DNA of 44,820 bases from Acidimicrobiia bacterium (GCA_009841105.1 VXMM01000014.1:17522-62341), one strand, 5' to 3'; positions 31,833-41,796 are shown, counted from the stretch's first letter. A program made the numbers and translations. The notes: generated by a model from the letters alone, not told the origin.

Positions 31833-33599
31833 TCAGAACGACCATAGGCGGGGGATGAAGATCACGGACAGGATCCAGAAGGTGATGCTGAGGGGCACGC
31901 CGGTACGCAGGAAATCCGTGTACTTGTAACCGCCGGCGTTGTAGATCATCGTGTTCGTCTGGTAGCCCACCGGCGTGGAGAACCCGGTCGAGGCGGCGAA
32001 GGTGATCGCCATCAGGAAGGGGCGCGGGTCGACTCCCATCTGCTCCGCAGTGGAGATGGCGATTGGCGCCAGAAGCACCGCGGCCGCCGCGTTGCTCATC
32101 GTGTCGGTCATCACCGAGGTCATGAGGTAGATAACCGCGAGCACGGCTACCGGCCCCATGTCCCCCACCATCCCGACCGCACGTTCGGCGATGAACCCGG
32201 CGGCGCCACTGGACTGCATGGCTATCCCGAGGGGGAGGATTCCGGCAAGTAGGAAGATGACCTGCCAGTTGATGGCCTGATACGCCTCGTCCAACCTCAG
32301 CACACGGGTCAGCAGCAAGGCCAGGCAGCCGAGCAGCGCTGTTACCAGTATCGGAAAGACATCGAACGCGGCCAGCCCCACGACGGCCACAAGGATCGCT
32401 ATCACCAGGGGGGCCCGGTGCCGCAAGACCGTCCCCGGAACCTCGTCGAGCACGATGAAGTCGCTGTTACGTCGCAGCGCTCTGATCTCCGCCTCGTGTG
32501 CCTGGATCAGAATCACGTCACCGAGGCTGAGGGAGACGGAACTGAGCTGGTCATGAATCGTCTCGCCCCGGCGCTGCATCGCCAGTACCAGCGACTTGTA
32601 GCGGTTCCGGAAGTCCAGTTCCTTGAGGGTATGTCCGATGAGCTCGGACCCCGGAGCGACCAGAGCCTGCACCAGGCGCAGATCCTCGGTCTGCAGCGTC
32701 TCGTCACGCAGTTTGAAGTCGACATTGAGTTCCAGGCCCATGGAATCGCGCAGGCGTATCAACTCGTTGATCTCACCGCGCACGAGGAGCACCTGATCCG
32801 GTTCGAGAACCTGGCGGAGCGGCGCCCATCCGGGATCGCCTATGTGCAGGACCCGCAGGACGGTCACGTCGTGCTCCTCCCCGAGCCGGCTCTCCAGCAC
32901 GGTCTTACCTACCAGCGGCGAGTTCTGCCGGACCCGCATCTCGGTGACGTACTCTCCCAGGTTGTAGGTGCTGGCGAGTTCGCTCACCTGCCGGTCGGGA
33001 AGCAGCCAGCGCCCGAACACCAGGAAGAAGGTGACTCCGGCTACGAAGAGGATCAGGCCCATCCGGCTGAACTCGAACATGCTGAACGACCCGTACCCGG
33101 CCTGCTCGGAGATGGAGCTGACCAGGAGGTTGGTGGAAGTACCGATCAGCGTGCAGACGCCCCCGAACTGCGAGGCGTAGGAAAGCGGGATCAGCAGCTT
33201 GGAGGCGGAGATCCTGCGCCGGTTGGCGAGGATCGTGACCAGCGGCATGAACACGGCCACCGCCGCCGTGTTGTTGACGAAAGCCGACATCACCGTGATC
33301 GTGCTCATCACCACCACGAGCGCGGAGTAGTGGTCCTTGCCGAAACGCACCATGAGGCGGCCTACTGCCGCCGTGGCGCCGGTCTTCTGAAGGCCTGCAC
33401 TCAGGATGAACATGGCGGCGACCGTGAGTGTGGCAGGATTGCTGAATCCGGAGAACCCCTCCTGCGGTGTAACCAGACCAAGGAGGAGCAGGGCACCCAG
33501 ACCGAGCAACGCCACCATGTCGAGCGGGTACTTCTCGGCAACGAACAGAGCGACCGTTCCGACGAGAATGGCAAGTACGAGAACCGCCTCTAGCGACAT
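31833..33599 (-). CDS. SLC13/DASS-type permease with two RCK_C domains
   Basis: This 588-residue paralogue of the downstream gene has two membrane halves with SAFVNNTAAVAVFMPLV and QFGGVCTLIGTSTNLLVS in the first and MQSSGAAGFIAE, MTDTMSNAAAAVLLAPIA and FAASTGFSTPVGYQTNTMIY in the second. It has two cytoplasmic RCK_C units near 220-285 and 305-375 (the second with FRNRYKSLVLAMQRRGE). This is the ordinary layout of SLC13-type permeases with TrkA_C domains. The ATG at 33599 is preceded by AGGA. It is probably co-transcribed with the 774-residue paralogue 124 bases downstream. Confidence 0.87.
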   Translation of the reverse strand: MSLEAVLVLAILVGTVALFVAEKYPLDMVALLGLGALLLLGLVTPQEGFSGFSNPATLTVAAMFILSAGLQKTGATAAVGRLMVRFGKDHYSALVVVMSTITVMSAFVNNTAAVAVFMPLVTILANRRRISASKLLIPLSYASQFGGVCTLIGTSTNLLVSSISEQAGYGSFSMFEFSRMGLILFVAGVTFFLVFGRWLLPDRQVSELASTYNLGEYVTEMRVRQNSPLVGKTVLESRLGEEHDVTVLRVLHIGDPGWAPLRQVLEPDQVLLVRGEINELIRLRDSMGLELNVDFKLRDETLQTEDLRLVQALVAPGSELIGHTLKELDFRNRYKSLVLAMQRRGETIHDQLSSVSLSLGDVILIQAHEAEIRALRRNSDFIVLDEVPGTVLRHRAPLVIAILVAVVGLAAFDVFPILVTALLGCLALLLTRVLRLDEAYQAINWQVIFLLAGILPLGIAMQSSGAAGFIAERAVGMVGDMGPVAVLAVIYLMTSVMTDTMSNAAAAVLLAPIAISTAEQMGVDPRPFLMAITFAASTGFSTPVGYQTNTMIYNAGGYKYTDFLRTGVPLSITFWILSVIFIPRLWSF

Positions 33600-33799
33600 A
33601 TCCTGCTATTCACCGCGCGATCGAACGGATGGGAATGGGGTCATCACTTTCCCTTGCAGGTTCCACCCCGCGCGGCGCCTGTGCCGGCGGCTCGCTTCGG
33701 TACCCGGAATCCGGCTCTCGATACCTTATCACGGGCTCCTAGCCGCCGAACGCGCCCACCGGTGTGTCAGAATCGGAGTGAGCCACGGCGAGGACAGGT

Positions 33800-35215
33800 A
33801 TGCCGAGTGACAACTCTCCCACCCTCAGGATCGGATTGCTGGCCGTCTACTTCGGGCTGTTCGATGCGGCCATGCCGCCCGAGTTCCGGGAGGAGCGCAC
33901 GGCATTCGCCGAGGCCATGCGGAACCGGCTCGAGCAGTTCGGATCGGTCGTCTACCCGGGCGTGGTCGACAACGACGAAGCGGGACGGGAGGCCGGCCGG
34001 CTGTTCGCCCGCTCCGACGTAGACGTGATCGTCTTCGCACCCACCATGGCGGCCCCGCCTAGCTACGGATGGGAGGCGATCCGGAACCTTCCCAGGGTGC
34101 CGGTGGTGGCGGTGGGGGCACAGGAACTCATCGAGGTGCCCGACGATTACGCCACCGAGGAGGCCACCCGCAGAAGCCTGCCGGTCGGTCTGGTCATGTT
34201 CACCAACGTGCTGGTCAGGATGGGCCGGCGGTTCACCACGCTGGTCTCCTCGGTTCTCGGTGATGAGCTCGACGCCGTCCTCGGCGAGACCCTGAGAGCC
34301 GCTGACGCCGCCGCCACGGTCACCAAGTCCCGGCTGCTCACGATCGGCAAACCCATTCCGGGCTATCTGGACGTGGAGGTCGCCGCCGAGCAGCTGGTCG
34401 ATCTGGGAGTCGAGGTTGTCGACGTCGATCCGCCGGGGCTCGCGGCGGCGTTCAGGGCGGTGGGCGACGGCGAAGTGTCCGCCCTCATAGGCGAGCTGCG
34501 AGATCGTTTCGAGGCCAGCCGGGTCGACGATCACGTGCTGGCGAGGTCGGCCCGCCTGGCTCTGGCCATGAAGGAGCTGTGCCGCCAAAACGATGCCAAT
34601 GCTGGGGCGGTCAACTGCCACGGCGACGCTCTCCGCTGGAATCCGGAAGTGGGCGTGACCGCCTGCCTGGGAGTGGCCCTATGCGCCGAGGCCGGCCTGC
34701 CCTTCGCCTGTACCGGGGACATCCCCACCGCGCTCGCTCTGACCATAGGGAAACGCCTGGCCGGATCGGCCCTCTACTGCGAGCTATACCAAGTCGACTT
34801 CCCGGGGAACTGGATATTGGTTGCCAACGGAGGCGAGGGCGATCCCACCATCCGGGCGTCGTCGTCCGACGTGACCCTGCTCCCCGAGGACCACTACATG
34901 GGCGATCACGGACCGGGGACCGCGGTAGCGTTCGAACTCCCGGAGGGACCGGCCACACTGATCAGCCTCAGTCCGGTCGATCACAACAACGGATGGGTGC
35001 TGGTGGGCGCCGAGGGCCGGATCCTCGACTCGAAGCACCACGCCATGGAGGGGCCCAACGGGATGTTCCGATTCGACTCGGGAGAAGTGGCCCAGGCCTA
35101 CGCCCGCTGGTGCGAAGCGGGCGCTACCCACCACGCCGCCGTGCTGCCAGGTCACCAAGGCGAAGTGCTACGCCAGACCGCCGCAATGCTGCGGATAACC
35201 TATACCGCCGTGTAG
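33800..35215 (+). CDS. L-fucose/L-arabinose isomerase-like protein (copy 1)
   Basis: This 471-residue protein has the layout of the fucose/arabinose isomerase superfamily: an N-terminal Rossmann-like part (VIVFAPTMAAPPSY near 76), NAGAVNCHGDAL near 270, VTACLGVALCAEAGLPFACTGDIPTALALTIGKRL near 285-320, and a C-terminal metal-site block ARWCEAGATHHAAVLPGH near 434. GAGGACAGGT precedes the ATG. It is paralogous to the equally long gene at 38745-40160. Real substrate unknown; isomerisation of a deoxysugar aldose would fit rhaM and the importers. Confidence 0.75.
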   Translation: MPSDNSPTLRIGLLAVYFGLFDAAMPPEFREERTAFAEAMRNRLEQFGSVVYPGVVDNDEAGREAGRLFARSDVDVIVFAPTMAAPPSYGWEAIRNLPRVPVVAVGAQELIEVPDDYATEEATRRSLPVGLVMFTNVLVRMGRRFTTLVSSVLGDELDAVLGETLRAADAAATVTKSRLLTIGKPIPGYLDVEVAAEQLVDLGVEVVDVDPPGLAAAFRAVGDGEVSALIGELRDRFEASRVDDHVLARSARLALAMKELCRQNDANAGAVNCHGDALRWNPEVGVTACLGVALCAEAGLPFACTGDIPTALALTIGKRLAGSALYCELYQVDFPGNWILVANGGEGDPTIRASSSDVTLLPEDHYMGDHGPGTAVAFELPEGPATLISLSPVDHNNGWVLVGAEGRILDSKHHAMEGPNGMFRFDSGEVAQAYARWCEAGATHHAAVLPGHQGEVLRQTAAMLRITYTAV

Positions 35216-35238
35216 CGGAACACTTTAGGTAGGCAAAC

Positions 35239-36003
35239 GTGTGTTTCGACCAGGACTCCGCTCCTCCAATCCCTAAGGGGGATCGACCAGCACAGGGCCG
35301 CGATCTGGTGCTGACCGCGCGGGATGGCAACCGCTACTCGGCATTCGAGGCCACCGGGGCCACGCCTTCGGCGGCCGCGGTGGTGGTCCTGCCGGATGTG
35401 CGAGGCCTGTTCCAGTTCTACAAGCAGCTAGCCCTCCTGCTGGCCCACGCAGGCCACGACGCCCTCGCCATCGACTACTTCGGACGCACCGCCGGTCTCG
35501 GCGAGCGACCCGACGACTGGGACTTCTGGCCCCATGTCCACGACACCACGTTCGCCGGCATCCGGGACGACGTGGCCGCAGCCGTCTCCCATCTCCGGGC
35601 GTCCGACCCTGACCGGGCGGTCTTCACGTTGGGGTTCTGCTTCGGCGGATCCGCTTCCTGGCACCAGGCCGCCAACGGCCTCCAACTCTCCGGCGCCATC
35701 GGCTTCTACGGGAAACCCCGCCGCCCGGAGGAGACCGCCGGGGCAATAGATCGGGTGGCCGGCATGGCCTGCCCGATACTCGCCCTGATGGGCGGAGACG
35801 ATCCCAGCATCCCGCTCGAAGCAGTGAGGGGGCTGGAGGATGCCCTGGCGGGAGCCGGAGTCCCCCACGAGGTAGTGGTCTACCCGGGTGCTCCGCACTC
35901 GTTCTTCGACCGCCGCTACCAGGAGTTCGCCGGCGAATCGAACGACGCCTGGGAACGAGTCCTGGCCTTCATCGCCGCTAATTCGTCCCGGGGAGGTACC
36001 TGA
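35239..36003 (+). CDS. Dienelactone hydrolase family protein
   Basis: This 254-residue alpha/beta hydrolase has DVRGLF near 57 (oxyanion region), the nucleophile elbow GFCFGGSA near 135 (Cys, as in true dienelactone hydrolases), ALMGGDDPSIP near 180 (Asp) and YPGAPHSFFDRR near 215 (His). The GTG start at 35239 follows AGGTAGG. It is followed after 2 bases by the ABC ATPase gene, so the two are in one transcript, though their link is unclear. Confidence 0.85.
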   Translation: MCFDQDSAPPIPKGDRPAQGRDLVLTARDGNRYSAFEATGATPSAAAVVVLPDVRGLFQFYKQLALLLAHAGHDALAIDYFGRTAGLGERPDDWDFWPHVHDTTFAGIRDDVAAAVSHLRASDPDRAVFTLGFCFGGSASWHQAANGLQLSGAIGFYGKPRRPEETAGAIDRVAGMACPILALMGGDDPSIPLEAVRGLEDALAGAGVPHEVVVYPGAPHSFFDRRYQEFAGESNDAWERVLAFIAANSSRGGT

Positions 36004-36005
36004 GC

Positions 36006-36923
36006 ATGTCAGACGCGATCGAAACCCGAGGTCTCACCAAGTATTACGGCGAAGCCGCAGGGATCGTCGACCTGGACCTCGCCGTCGAGGTGGGCGAGGT
36101 GTTCGGGTTCATTGGTCCCAACGGCGCGGGCAAGACCACCACGATCCGCCTCCTCCTCAACTTCCTGCAGCCGACCAGGGGCTCGGGAACGGTGTTCGGC
36201 ATGGACATGACGGCCGACTCGGTGGCTATCAGGAGCCGCGTCGGATACCTGCCCGGGGATCTGGCCCTCTACCCGTCGATGACCGGAAGGGAGTTCCTTC
36301 TCTACTTCAGCCGGCTCCGGGGCATCGACACCGCGGCCGCCACGACCCGGCTGGCCGAGCGGTTCGAACTGGACCTGGACCGGCGTATCAAGGAGTACTC
36401 GAAGGGAAACCGCCAGAAGGTGGGTCTGGTCAACGCCTTCATGCACGAGCCGGAGTTGTTGATCCTCGACGAGCCGACCGGCGGTCTTGATCCCCTCATG
36501 CAGCAGGAGTTTGCGACCCTTCTCCGCGAGGTGCGGGCCGAGGGCCGCACCGTCTTCCTGTCCTCCCATTACCTGCCCGAGGTAGAACGGATCGCCGACC
36601 GGGTGGGCATCGTCCGCCAGGGCCATCTGATCGCGGTGGATACCCTCGACGGGTTCCGCACCAAGATCCAGTCCAACCTGTCGGTCGAGTTCGCCAGACC
36701 GGCCGACCCGTCCGGCTTCGCCGGGCTCCGGGGAGTCATCTCGGTCGAGGCACACGACGATGGCAGGCTGTTGCGCCTGAGCGTTTCCGGTCCGCAGGAC
36801 GCGGTGATCAGGGCGGCAGCGGACGCCGGGGCGATCGCAATCCACACCCAGGAGGCTGATCTCGACGACGTCTTCCTCTCCTACTACGGGCCCGGAGATA
36901 CCGAGTCCGGGTCGGGAGGCTGA
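36006..36923 (+). CDS. ABC-2 type exporter ATP-binding protein
   Basis: This 305-residue ATPase has Walker A GPNGAGKTTT near 37-46, the signature variant EYSKGNRQKVGLVNA near 130, Walker B ELLILDEPTGGLDP near 150 and the switch His in FLSSHYLPEVERI near 182, plus a C-terminal extension with DLDDVFLSYYG. GGGGAGGT lies before the ATG. It works with the permease 6 bases downstream to export drugs, lipids or other compounds, as in CcmA/DrrA-type systems. Confidence 0.9.
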   Translation: MSDAIETRGLTKYYGEAAGIVDLDLAVEVGEVFGFIGPNGAGKTTTIRLLLNFLQPTRGSGTVFGMDMTADSVAIRSRVGYLPGDLALYPSMTGREFLLYFSRLRGIDTAAATTRLAERFELDLDRRIKEYSKGNRQKVGLVNAFMHEPELLILDEPTGGLDPLMQQEFATLLREVRAEGRTVFLSSHYLPEVERIADRVGIVRQGHLIAVDTLDGFRTKIQSNLSVEFARPADPSGFAGLRGVISVEAHDDGRLLRLSVSGPQDAVIRAAADAGAIAIHTQEADLDDVFLSYYGPGDTESGSGG

Positions 36924-36929
36924 GGCACC

Positions 36930-38606
36930 TTGACCACCGCCATCCTGATCAAGAGCCTCCGGGACCGGCGAAGGGCCCTGATCGGCAACAGCCTCGGCCT
37001 GGTGGCTCTGGTGCTTTGGCTCGGCGCGCTGTTCCCGATCCTGCGGGACAACCAGGGCTTCACCGACATCATGGAGCGCGTGCCGCCTGAGATGCTGTCC
37101 GCCTTCGGGACCGATCTGGCCACCTTCCTGACCGCGGCGGGATTCCTGTCCGCCGAGTTCTTCGCGCTGTTCGCCCCACTCCTGATCCTTATCTTCGTCA
37201 TCAGCGCGATGGTCGCTGAGACCGCCACCGAAGAGCGGGACGGGTTGATGGACATGGTGCTGTCCAATCCGGTATCCCGGCGCAGGGTTTTCCTCGAGAA
37301 GGCGGGCGGTGTGGCCGCGGCGGCGCTGCTGATGGTGGCCGTGATAACCGTGGCGCTCCTTGCCGCAAACCCCGTCTTCGAGCTGGACCTGCCCGTGGCG
37401 GGTGTGGTGGCGGCCGGCCTGTCGCTCTGGCTCCTGGGAACGTCCTTCGGCGCGGTAGCCCTGCTGATAGGGGCCTTCACGGGCCGGTCGGCCACCGCCG
37501 GCGGGATGGCCGGGTTCCTCGCGCTCCTGGCCTGGTTCGTCACCAGCTTCTCGGGCCTGCTCCCCTGGCTGGAGGGTGCAGGAGCGGTAAGCCCGTTCAC
37601 CTGGTACCGGGAGCCAAACCCGCTGATCGCAGGATTCGGCGCCGGTCACCTTTGGCTGCTGCTGACCACAGTCGTTCTGCTGGGGGTTGCGGTGCTGTTG
37701 TTCGACCGGAGGGACATCGCCACGGAGCGGGCGGCCCTGCCCGACATCAAGATCCGGCGGCGGGCGCGGTCCCGTGTTCGACAACCCCGAGCAGCCTGGC
37801 TCCTCACCGATCCGTTCCGCAAGGTCATCTGGGATCGCCGCCGGTCGGTGTGGGCGTGGGGCGGCGGCCTCGGCCTGCTGTCCCTCGCCATGTTCTCGGC
37901 GTGGCCGGCCCTTGCGCAGGATGCGGACGCGCTGGCGGCGCTGGTCACCTCCATGCCCCGGGAAGTCTTCGTGATGTTCGGTCTGACCAACCCCGAGGCG
38001 ATCGTCACCCCGGCCGGGTTCGTCTCATCCCGCAGCCACCAGTCAATCGGCCCGATCGTGGTGATCTTCTTCTGCGTCCGAGGCGTGTCGATGGCCCTGG
38101 TCCGCCAGGAGGGATCCGGCGTGCTTGACCTGGTGCTGGCTCAGCCCTCCTCCCGGAGCCGGGTCGTCGCCTCCAAGCTGGCAGCCGTTGCTCTCGCGGC
38201 CGGGCTGGTGGTGCTGATCCCCACCGTCGTAGCTCTGCTGGCTGACCGGTGGTGGGAAACCGAGCTCGGGATCGGGCCGATCCTAGCGGCCAGCGCCGGA
38301 CTCTACCTGCTCGGCCTGTTCTTCGGCGGACTGGCCCTCCTGCTGTGGGCTGTGAAGGGCACGTCCCTGCCGGCCGTCCGGATCGCCGGCATCGCAGCCC
38401 TGGCCACCTTCCTGATGAACGGCTTGGGCGCCCTGGCGGACGGCCTCCGACCGATCCGGTTGGTCTCGCCCTTCTATTGGTACTTCGGTGACAACCCACC
38501 GCTCGCCAAAGGGTTCGAACCGTCTTATTTCCTGTTGCTGGCCGGGACGGTGGCCATGGCGTGGGTTGCTGTGGTCCTCTTCCGCCGGCGGGACACCAGC
38601 GTCTGA
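36930..38606 (+). CDS. ABC-2 type exporter permease, fused double
   Basis: This 558-residue membrane protein has about twelve segments in two related halves. Each half carries an ATP-dependent-exporter pattern: ISAMVAETATEERDGLMDMVLSNPVSRRRVFLEK near 95 and VSMALVRQEGSGVLDLVLAQPSSRSRVVASKL near 385 are clearly homologous and show an internal duplication. It starts at a TTG (36930) with GAGG upstream, 6 bases after the ATPase stop. A single polypeptide thus supplies both membrane halves, as in some polyketide or drug exporters (for example TipA/AntiB-like two-gene systems). Confidence 0.85.
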   Translation: MTTAILIKSLRDRRRALIGNSLGLVALVLWLGALFPILRDNQGFTDIMERVPPEMLSAFGTDLATFLTAAGFLSAEFFALFAPLLILIFVISAMVAETATEERDGLMDMVLSNPVSRRRVFLEKAGGVAAAALLMVAVITVALLAANPVFELDLPVAGVVAAGLSLWLLGTSFGAVALLIGAFTGRSATAGGMAGFLALLAWFVTSFSGLLPWLEGAGAVSPFTWYREPNPLIAGFGAGHLWLLLTTVVLLGVAVLLFDRRDIATERAALPDIKIRRRARSRVRQPRAAWLLTDPFRKVIWDRRRSVWAWGGGLGLLSLAMFSAWPALAQDADALAALVTSMPREVFVMFGLTNPEAIVTPAGFVSSRSHQSIGPIVVIFFCVRGVSMALVRQEGSGVLDLVLAQPSSRSRVVASKLAAVALAAGLVVLIPTVVALLADRWWETELGIGPILAASAGLYLLGLFFGGLALLLWAVKGTSLPAVRIAGIAALATFLMNGLGALADGLRPIRLVSPFYWYFGDNPPLAKGFEPSYFLLLAGTVAMAWVAVVLFRRRDTSV

Positions 38607-38744
38607 CCGCCGCTCACAGACCTATGCGAGACGGGGCTCCTAATGTCGAATGTCAATATCCTGTTATCATGTTCTGCTCGTTATTGCGCGCTCCAAGGCT
38701 CAAGTTCTCGGATCGAGAGTGGCCCGCAGGCTTGAAGAACCGGG

Positions 38745-40160
38745 CTAGGAGACTTGGGTGAAGCCGATCCTCAGGTAGCGGGCGACGACACCCACTCCGG
38801 CAGCCAGGGACCCCGGAGCGACCGCGCTGTGATGGTTGGCGCCGGCCAGCGCCCAGCGACGCCACGCCTCACCCACCGGCTGGCCGCCCGCGAAACGGAA
38901 AGCGCCCCCCACCGTGGGGCTGTCCGGAAACGACCTCCCGGTGATCTCTCCCTCGGCAGCTATGAGCCGGAAACCACTCGGCTCGTCGTGGTGGGGGGTG
39001 AACCCCACCAGGGTCGCCGGGCCGGATGGCAGCTCGAACCAGGCGCTGAGGCCGGTGATCCGGTCCGACCGGTACCACGGGTTCGGTTGCAGCCGGGCAC
39101 GGGCGCCGCGCCCGCACCAGCCGAGATCGTGCTCTCCGGAGTTGGCGATGGCGACCTCGCCGGTCTCGAAATCGATCGCCTCGATCTCGTGGTAGAGGGC
39201 CGCCCCACCCAGCCGCTTGGCGACCAGCATGGCCACCGCGGTGAGGACGTCCCCGGCACAGGTCCACGGTACGCCCCGCGTCGTCTCGCGGCCGATGCCG
39301 AAACAGGGGGTGACCCCCGGCTCCTCGCCGAACCTGATCTCCGCCACATGGCAGTTCATGGCCCCGGCATCGAAGCCGCGGGTCCGATCCAACTCCTCTA
39401 CGGCCGCTGCCAAGCGCAGCGAGCGCGTCGAGCCCTCCGGGTCTTCCCTCGCGTCCTCGTACCGGCCGGCCAGTTCCGCCTCGAGCCCCGTCACATCGGA
39501 CACGCCCTGGTAGAGGGTCCGGATCTCCTCGGGGTCGACCGGGACCAGCTCGATCCCGGTGGCACCCCTCAGAACCTCATCATCGACATCAACGCAGTCG
39601 TACCCGTCTATAGGCCTACCGACCCGGGCGATCCGCGCCGATGCCAGCGAGCGGGCCACCGCAGCCGCGCCGACCGTCCCCGCCAACCTCGCGACGACCG
39701 GCTCCTCGTCGATCCCGCCCACCACCAGCTCGAAGGGCCTTCCCGACCGGACCAGCAGGTTGGTCAGCATGGGGGTGCCCACCGTCGCGCCCATCGTGGT
39801 GATGTCCGACTGGTCGAACCCGGTCCGGAGCCTCCGGGACTCCTGGACGGCCCACACCACCACCGGCAGGTCGCCCAACCGATCGAGCGCGGCCATGGTA
39901 TAGGTGGGAGGAACCGCCATCGACTGGGCCACCACCAGCACCTTCGCTCCGCCGGCCCCGATCTCCTTCGCCGCGGCGACCCCGGCCTCCGGCGAATCGA
40001 CCATGCCCGACCACACCACATCGACGCCCGCCCCCTGCAGCCGCTCGACCACGTCGTCAAGCAGGTCCCGCCGTTCGGAGCGGAAGGATGCGCCACCGGC
40101 ACTGGACTCCCAGAACCCCCAGTACGGGAGCATCACCGCAGCCGAGACCCTCGCCCTCAT
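38745..40160 (-). CDS. L-fucose/L-arabinose isomerase-like protein (copy 2)
   Basis: This 471-residue paralogue of 33800-35215 has exactly the same length. Blocks in the same order: VLVVAQSMAVPPTYTM, GAMNCHVAEIRF, VTPCFGIGRETTRGVPWTCAGDVLTAVAMLVAKRLGG, AWFELPSGPATLVGFTPH and RRWALAGANHHSAVAPG. The ATG at 40160 is preferred because GCGGAGA precedes it; an upstream ATG at 40229 adds an unlikely leader. It faces the exporter genes across a 138-base convergent gap. A divergent substrate from copy 1 is likely (NCHGD becomes NCHVA). Confidence 0.75.
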   Translation of the reverse strand: MRARVSAAVMLPYWGFWESSAGGASFRSERRDLLDDVVERLQGAGVDVVWSGMVDSPEAGVAAAKEIGAGGAKVLVVAQSMAVPPTYTMAALDRLGDLPVVVWAVQESRRLRTGFDQSDITTMGATVGTPMLTNLLVRSGRPFELVVGGIDEEPVVARLAGTVGAAAVARSLASARIARVGRPIDGYDCVDVDDEVLRGATGIELVPVDPEEIRTLYQGVSDVTGLEAELAGRYEDAREDPEGSTRSLRLAAAVEELDRTRGFDAGAMNCHVAEIRFGEEPGVTPCFGIGRETTRGVPWTCAGDVLTAVAMLVAKRLGGAALYHEIEAIDFETGEVAIANSGEHDLGWCGRGARARLQPNPWYRSDRITGLSAWFELPSGPATLVGFTPHHDEPSGFRLIAAEGEITGRSFPDSPTVGGAFRFAGGQPVGEAWRRWALAGANHHSAVAPGSLAAGVGVVARYLRIGFTQVS

Positions 40161-40255
40161 AATGTTCTCCGCGGCATGGCGCTCAGGGTAGGGTGAGGAA
40201 AGCCACCAGCGAGGCCAATCCCGCGCCACCGACTGACGGGACGTCGTTTGTTGTC

Positions 40256-40465
40256 ATGAGTGAACACGACCGGCCATTGAACCCGAAAGGGGCCGCGTTG
40301 CCGGATCCGGATGATGCCTCCCGAACGGGCCCGGTTTCCCTCTCCGTAGACGTGCGCTCCGCTGAGATCGACCGATCGTACGGAATCTGTGACGCCTTAC
40401 CACTCGAAACCGAGGATGAATGGGGCAACCCGGCCGCTTTCCTGAACGCTGTCGGATCCACATGA
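40256..40465 (+). CDS. Small acidic protein, possible MazE-like antitoxin
   Basis: This is a 69-residue ORF from ATG 40256 ending DEWGNPAAFLNAVGST, with no recognised DNA-binding domain. Its stop overlaps a following short ORF by 4 bases (ATGA), as antitoxin and toxin genes usually do, and that ORF looks like the tail of a MazF toxin. Hence it may be the surviving, N-terminally decayed antitoxin. Weak evidence; it could be non-coding. Confidence 0.35.
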   Translation: MSEHDRPLNPKGAALPDPDDASRTGPVSLSVDVRSAEIDRSYGICDALPLETEDEWGNPAAFLNAVGST

Positions 40466-40608
40466 GCCCTACCGCAACGAGGCAAGGTGTGGTGGATTCG
40501 ACCTTCGACGTCTCAGTAGCCCATCTCACGTCGCGGCTCGACCGGCTCAGCGGCGAGCGGATACGCCAGGTCTGCAGCGCTTTGGCCGTGGCCGTAGACT
40601 GCCGGTAG
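40462..40608 (+). pseudogene. MazF/PemK-type toxin remnant
   Basis: This 48-residue ORF starts with an ATG overlapping the previous stop and ends HLTSRLDRLSGERIRQVCSALAVAVDCR. That end resembles the C-terminus of MazF-family ribonucleases (…R.GRLS..R…V..AL..A). The ~80 residues of the toxin core are missing, so this looks like an internally deleted copy. The call rests on remembered family patterns only. Confidence 0.4.
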
Positions 40609-40670
40609 CGTCGATTCCAACGCCACGGGCAACCGGCGGATCCGCAACGCGTTACCGCAAGGAGGTAAGC

Positions 40671-41792
40671 ATGACGACCGAGACGCGTATCGAGTTCTCA
40701 GAAGTGCTCGGAAGAAGGATCCGCCTCGGCAGCTGGGAGGACCAGAAGATCTCCACCTACCGGAAGATCCGCGAGGCGGTGGCCGAGGAACGGTGGGACG
40801 ATGCCGCCGATCTGGCGGACTACTTCATCGACGAGGCCAGTGTCTGCTTCATCCTCTACCGCCAGTGGATCAACGACCTGAGCAACTTCCTGAAGAGCAA
40901 CGGCGTGTCCCCCGAAGATGTAGCCGCGGTCAATGCCGATATCGTCGCCAAGATTGCCCTCCCCGACGGCTCGCCCTGGCACGCCCACCGCCATTGGGAC
41001 AGCTTCAAGCGGGAGCAGAGAAAGCTGCTGTCCCACCTCTTCCGGGCCGAGCCCGATCAAGCCCTCGACGCCCTCGACGCTATGAAGGAGACCTGGCGGC
41101 AGACCCACGACCGGGACGTCGATCACACCTACGGGCTCATGTCGGAGATCCAGGAACGCTTCGGCGGGCAGGGCATCGTGGACATGTACAAGGTGGTGCT
41201 GGAGCCCCTGTTCGCGTGGCGCTACGAGAAGTTCGACATCGACAAGCATCCTTGGGACGAAGCTCTCGAGACGCTGATGAACGTGGCGTGCGAGTCCATG
41301 CGGGGCCACCTGGTGGGACCGGAGCGCACCGGCGATTTCGAGCTGGTCGAGACCGACGACCGCTTCATCCTGCGGTTCGATCCCTGCGCATCGGGCGGGC
41401 GCACCATCCGGGGGGACTGGATCGAAGGAACCCCCGCCCGGATGGAACCACCGTACAACTGGGGAGTCAGCCAGGAGGAGGCCTCCTGGAACCACTTCCA
41501 GAAGGGGGTCTGCCTCTACTGCGCCCACTGCATCATCCTGATGGAGGAGATGCCGATCGACCGTTTCGGCTACCCGGTCCGCACCGTGGATCCGCCCATC
41601 TACCCGGACACCGATCCCGACCCCGATGTACGCCAGAAGTGCCAGTGGGAGATGTTCAAGGATCCAACCCAGACGCCCGAGGAGTACTACACCAGGGTGG
41701 GCCGCAAGAAGCCGGAGGTGTTCGGGTCATCGCACTTCGAGGCTCCGCCCATGCCGGACGCCGGCTCGCTGGGGTTGCCCGGCCTCGGGTAG
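40671..41792 (+). CDS. Uncharacterised 373-residue protein with Cys-rich motif
   Basis: I do not recognise the family with certainty. The first ~200 residues look all-helical (Glu/Asp/Trp-rich). Near 240 comes RFDPCASGGRTIRGDW, then PYNWGVSQEEASWNHF, KGVCLYCAHCIILMEEMPIDRFG near 282-300 (CxxCxxC), and a Pro-rich tail. The Cys/His pattern suggests a metal site; a similar PC.SGGR plus CxHC pattern occurs in conserved hypothetical proteins of catabolic clusters. AGGAGGT precedes the ATG at ideal distance, so the gene is surely expressed. It is followed 4 bases later by the alcohol dehydrogenase and then a phosphotriesterase-family gene, probably one operon. Confidence 0.75.
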   Translation: MTTETRIEFSEVLGRRIRLGSWEDQKISTYRKIREAVAEERWDDAADLADYFIDEASVCFILYRQWINDLSNFLKSNGVSPEDVAAVNADIVAKIALPDGSPWHAHRHWDSFKREQRKLLSHLFRAEPDQALDALDAMKETWRQTHDRDVDHTYGLMSEIQERFGGQGIVDMYKVVLEPLFAWRYEKFDIDKHPWDEALETLMNVACESMRGHLVGPERTGDFELVETDDRFILRFDPCASGGRTIRGDWIEGTPARMEPPYNWGVSQEEASWNHFQKGVCLYCAHCIILMEEMPIDRFGYPVRTVDPPIYPDTDPDPDVRQKCQWEMFKDPTQTPEEYYTRVGRKKPEVFGSSHFEAPPMPDAGSLGLPGLG

Positions 41793-41796
41793 ACCG

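Noticed and set aside
38607-38744. A terminator between the convergent exporter and isomerase-like genes.
   Set aside because: The only hairpin seen (TCTCG-gat-CGAGA near 38707) has a 5-bp stem and no T-run.
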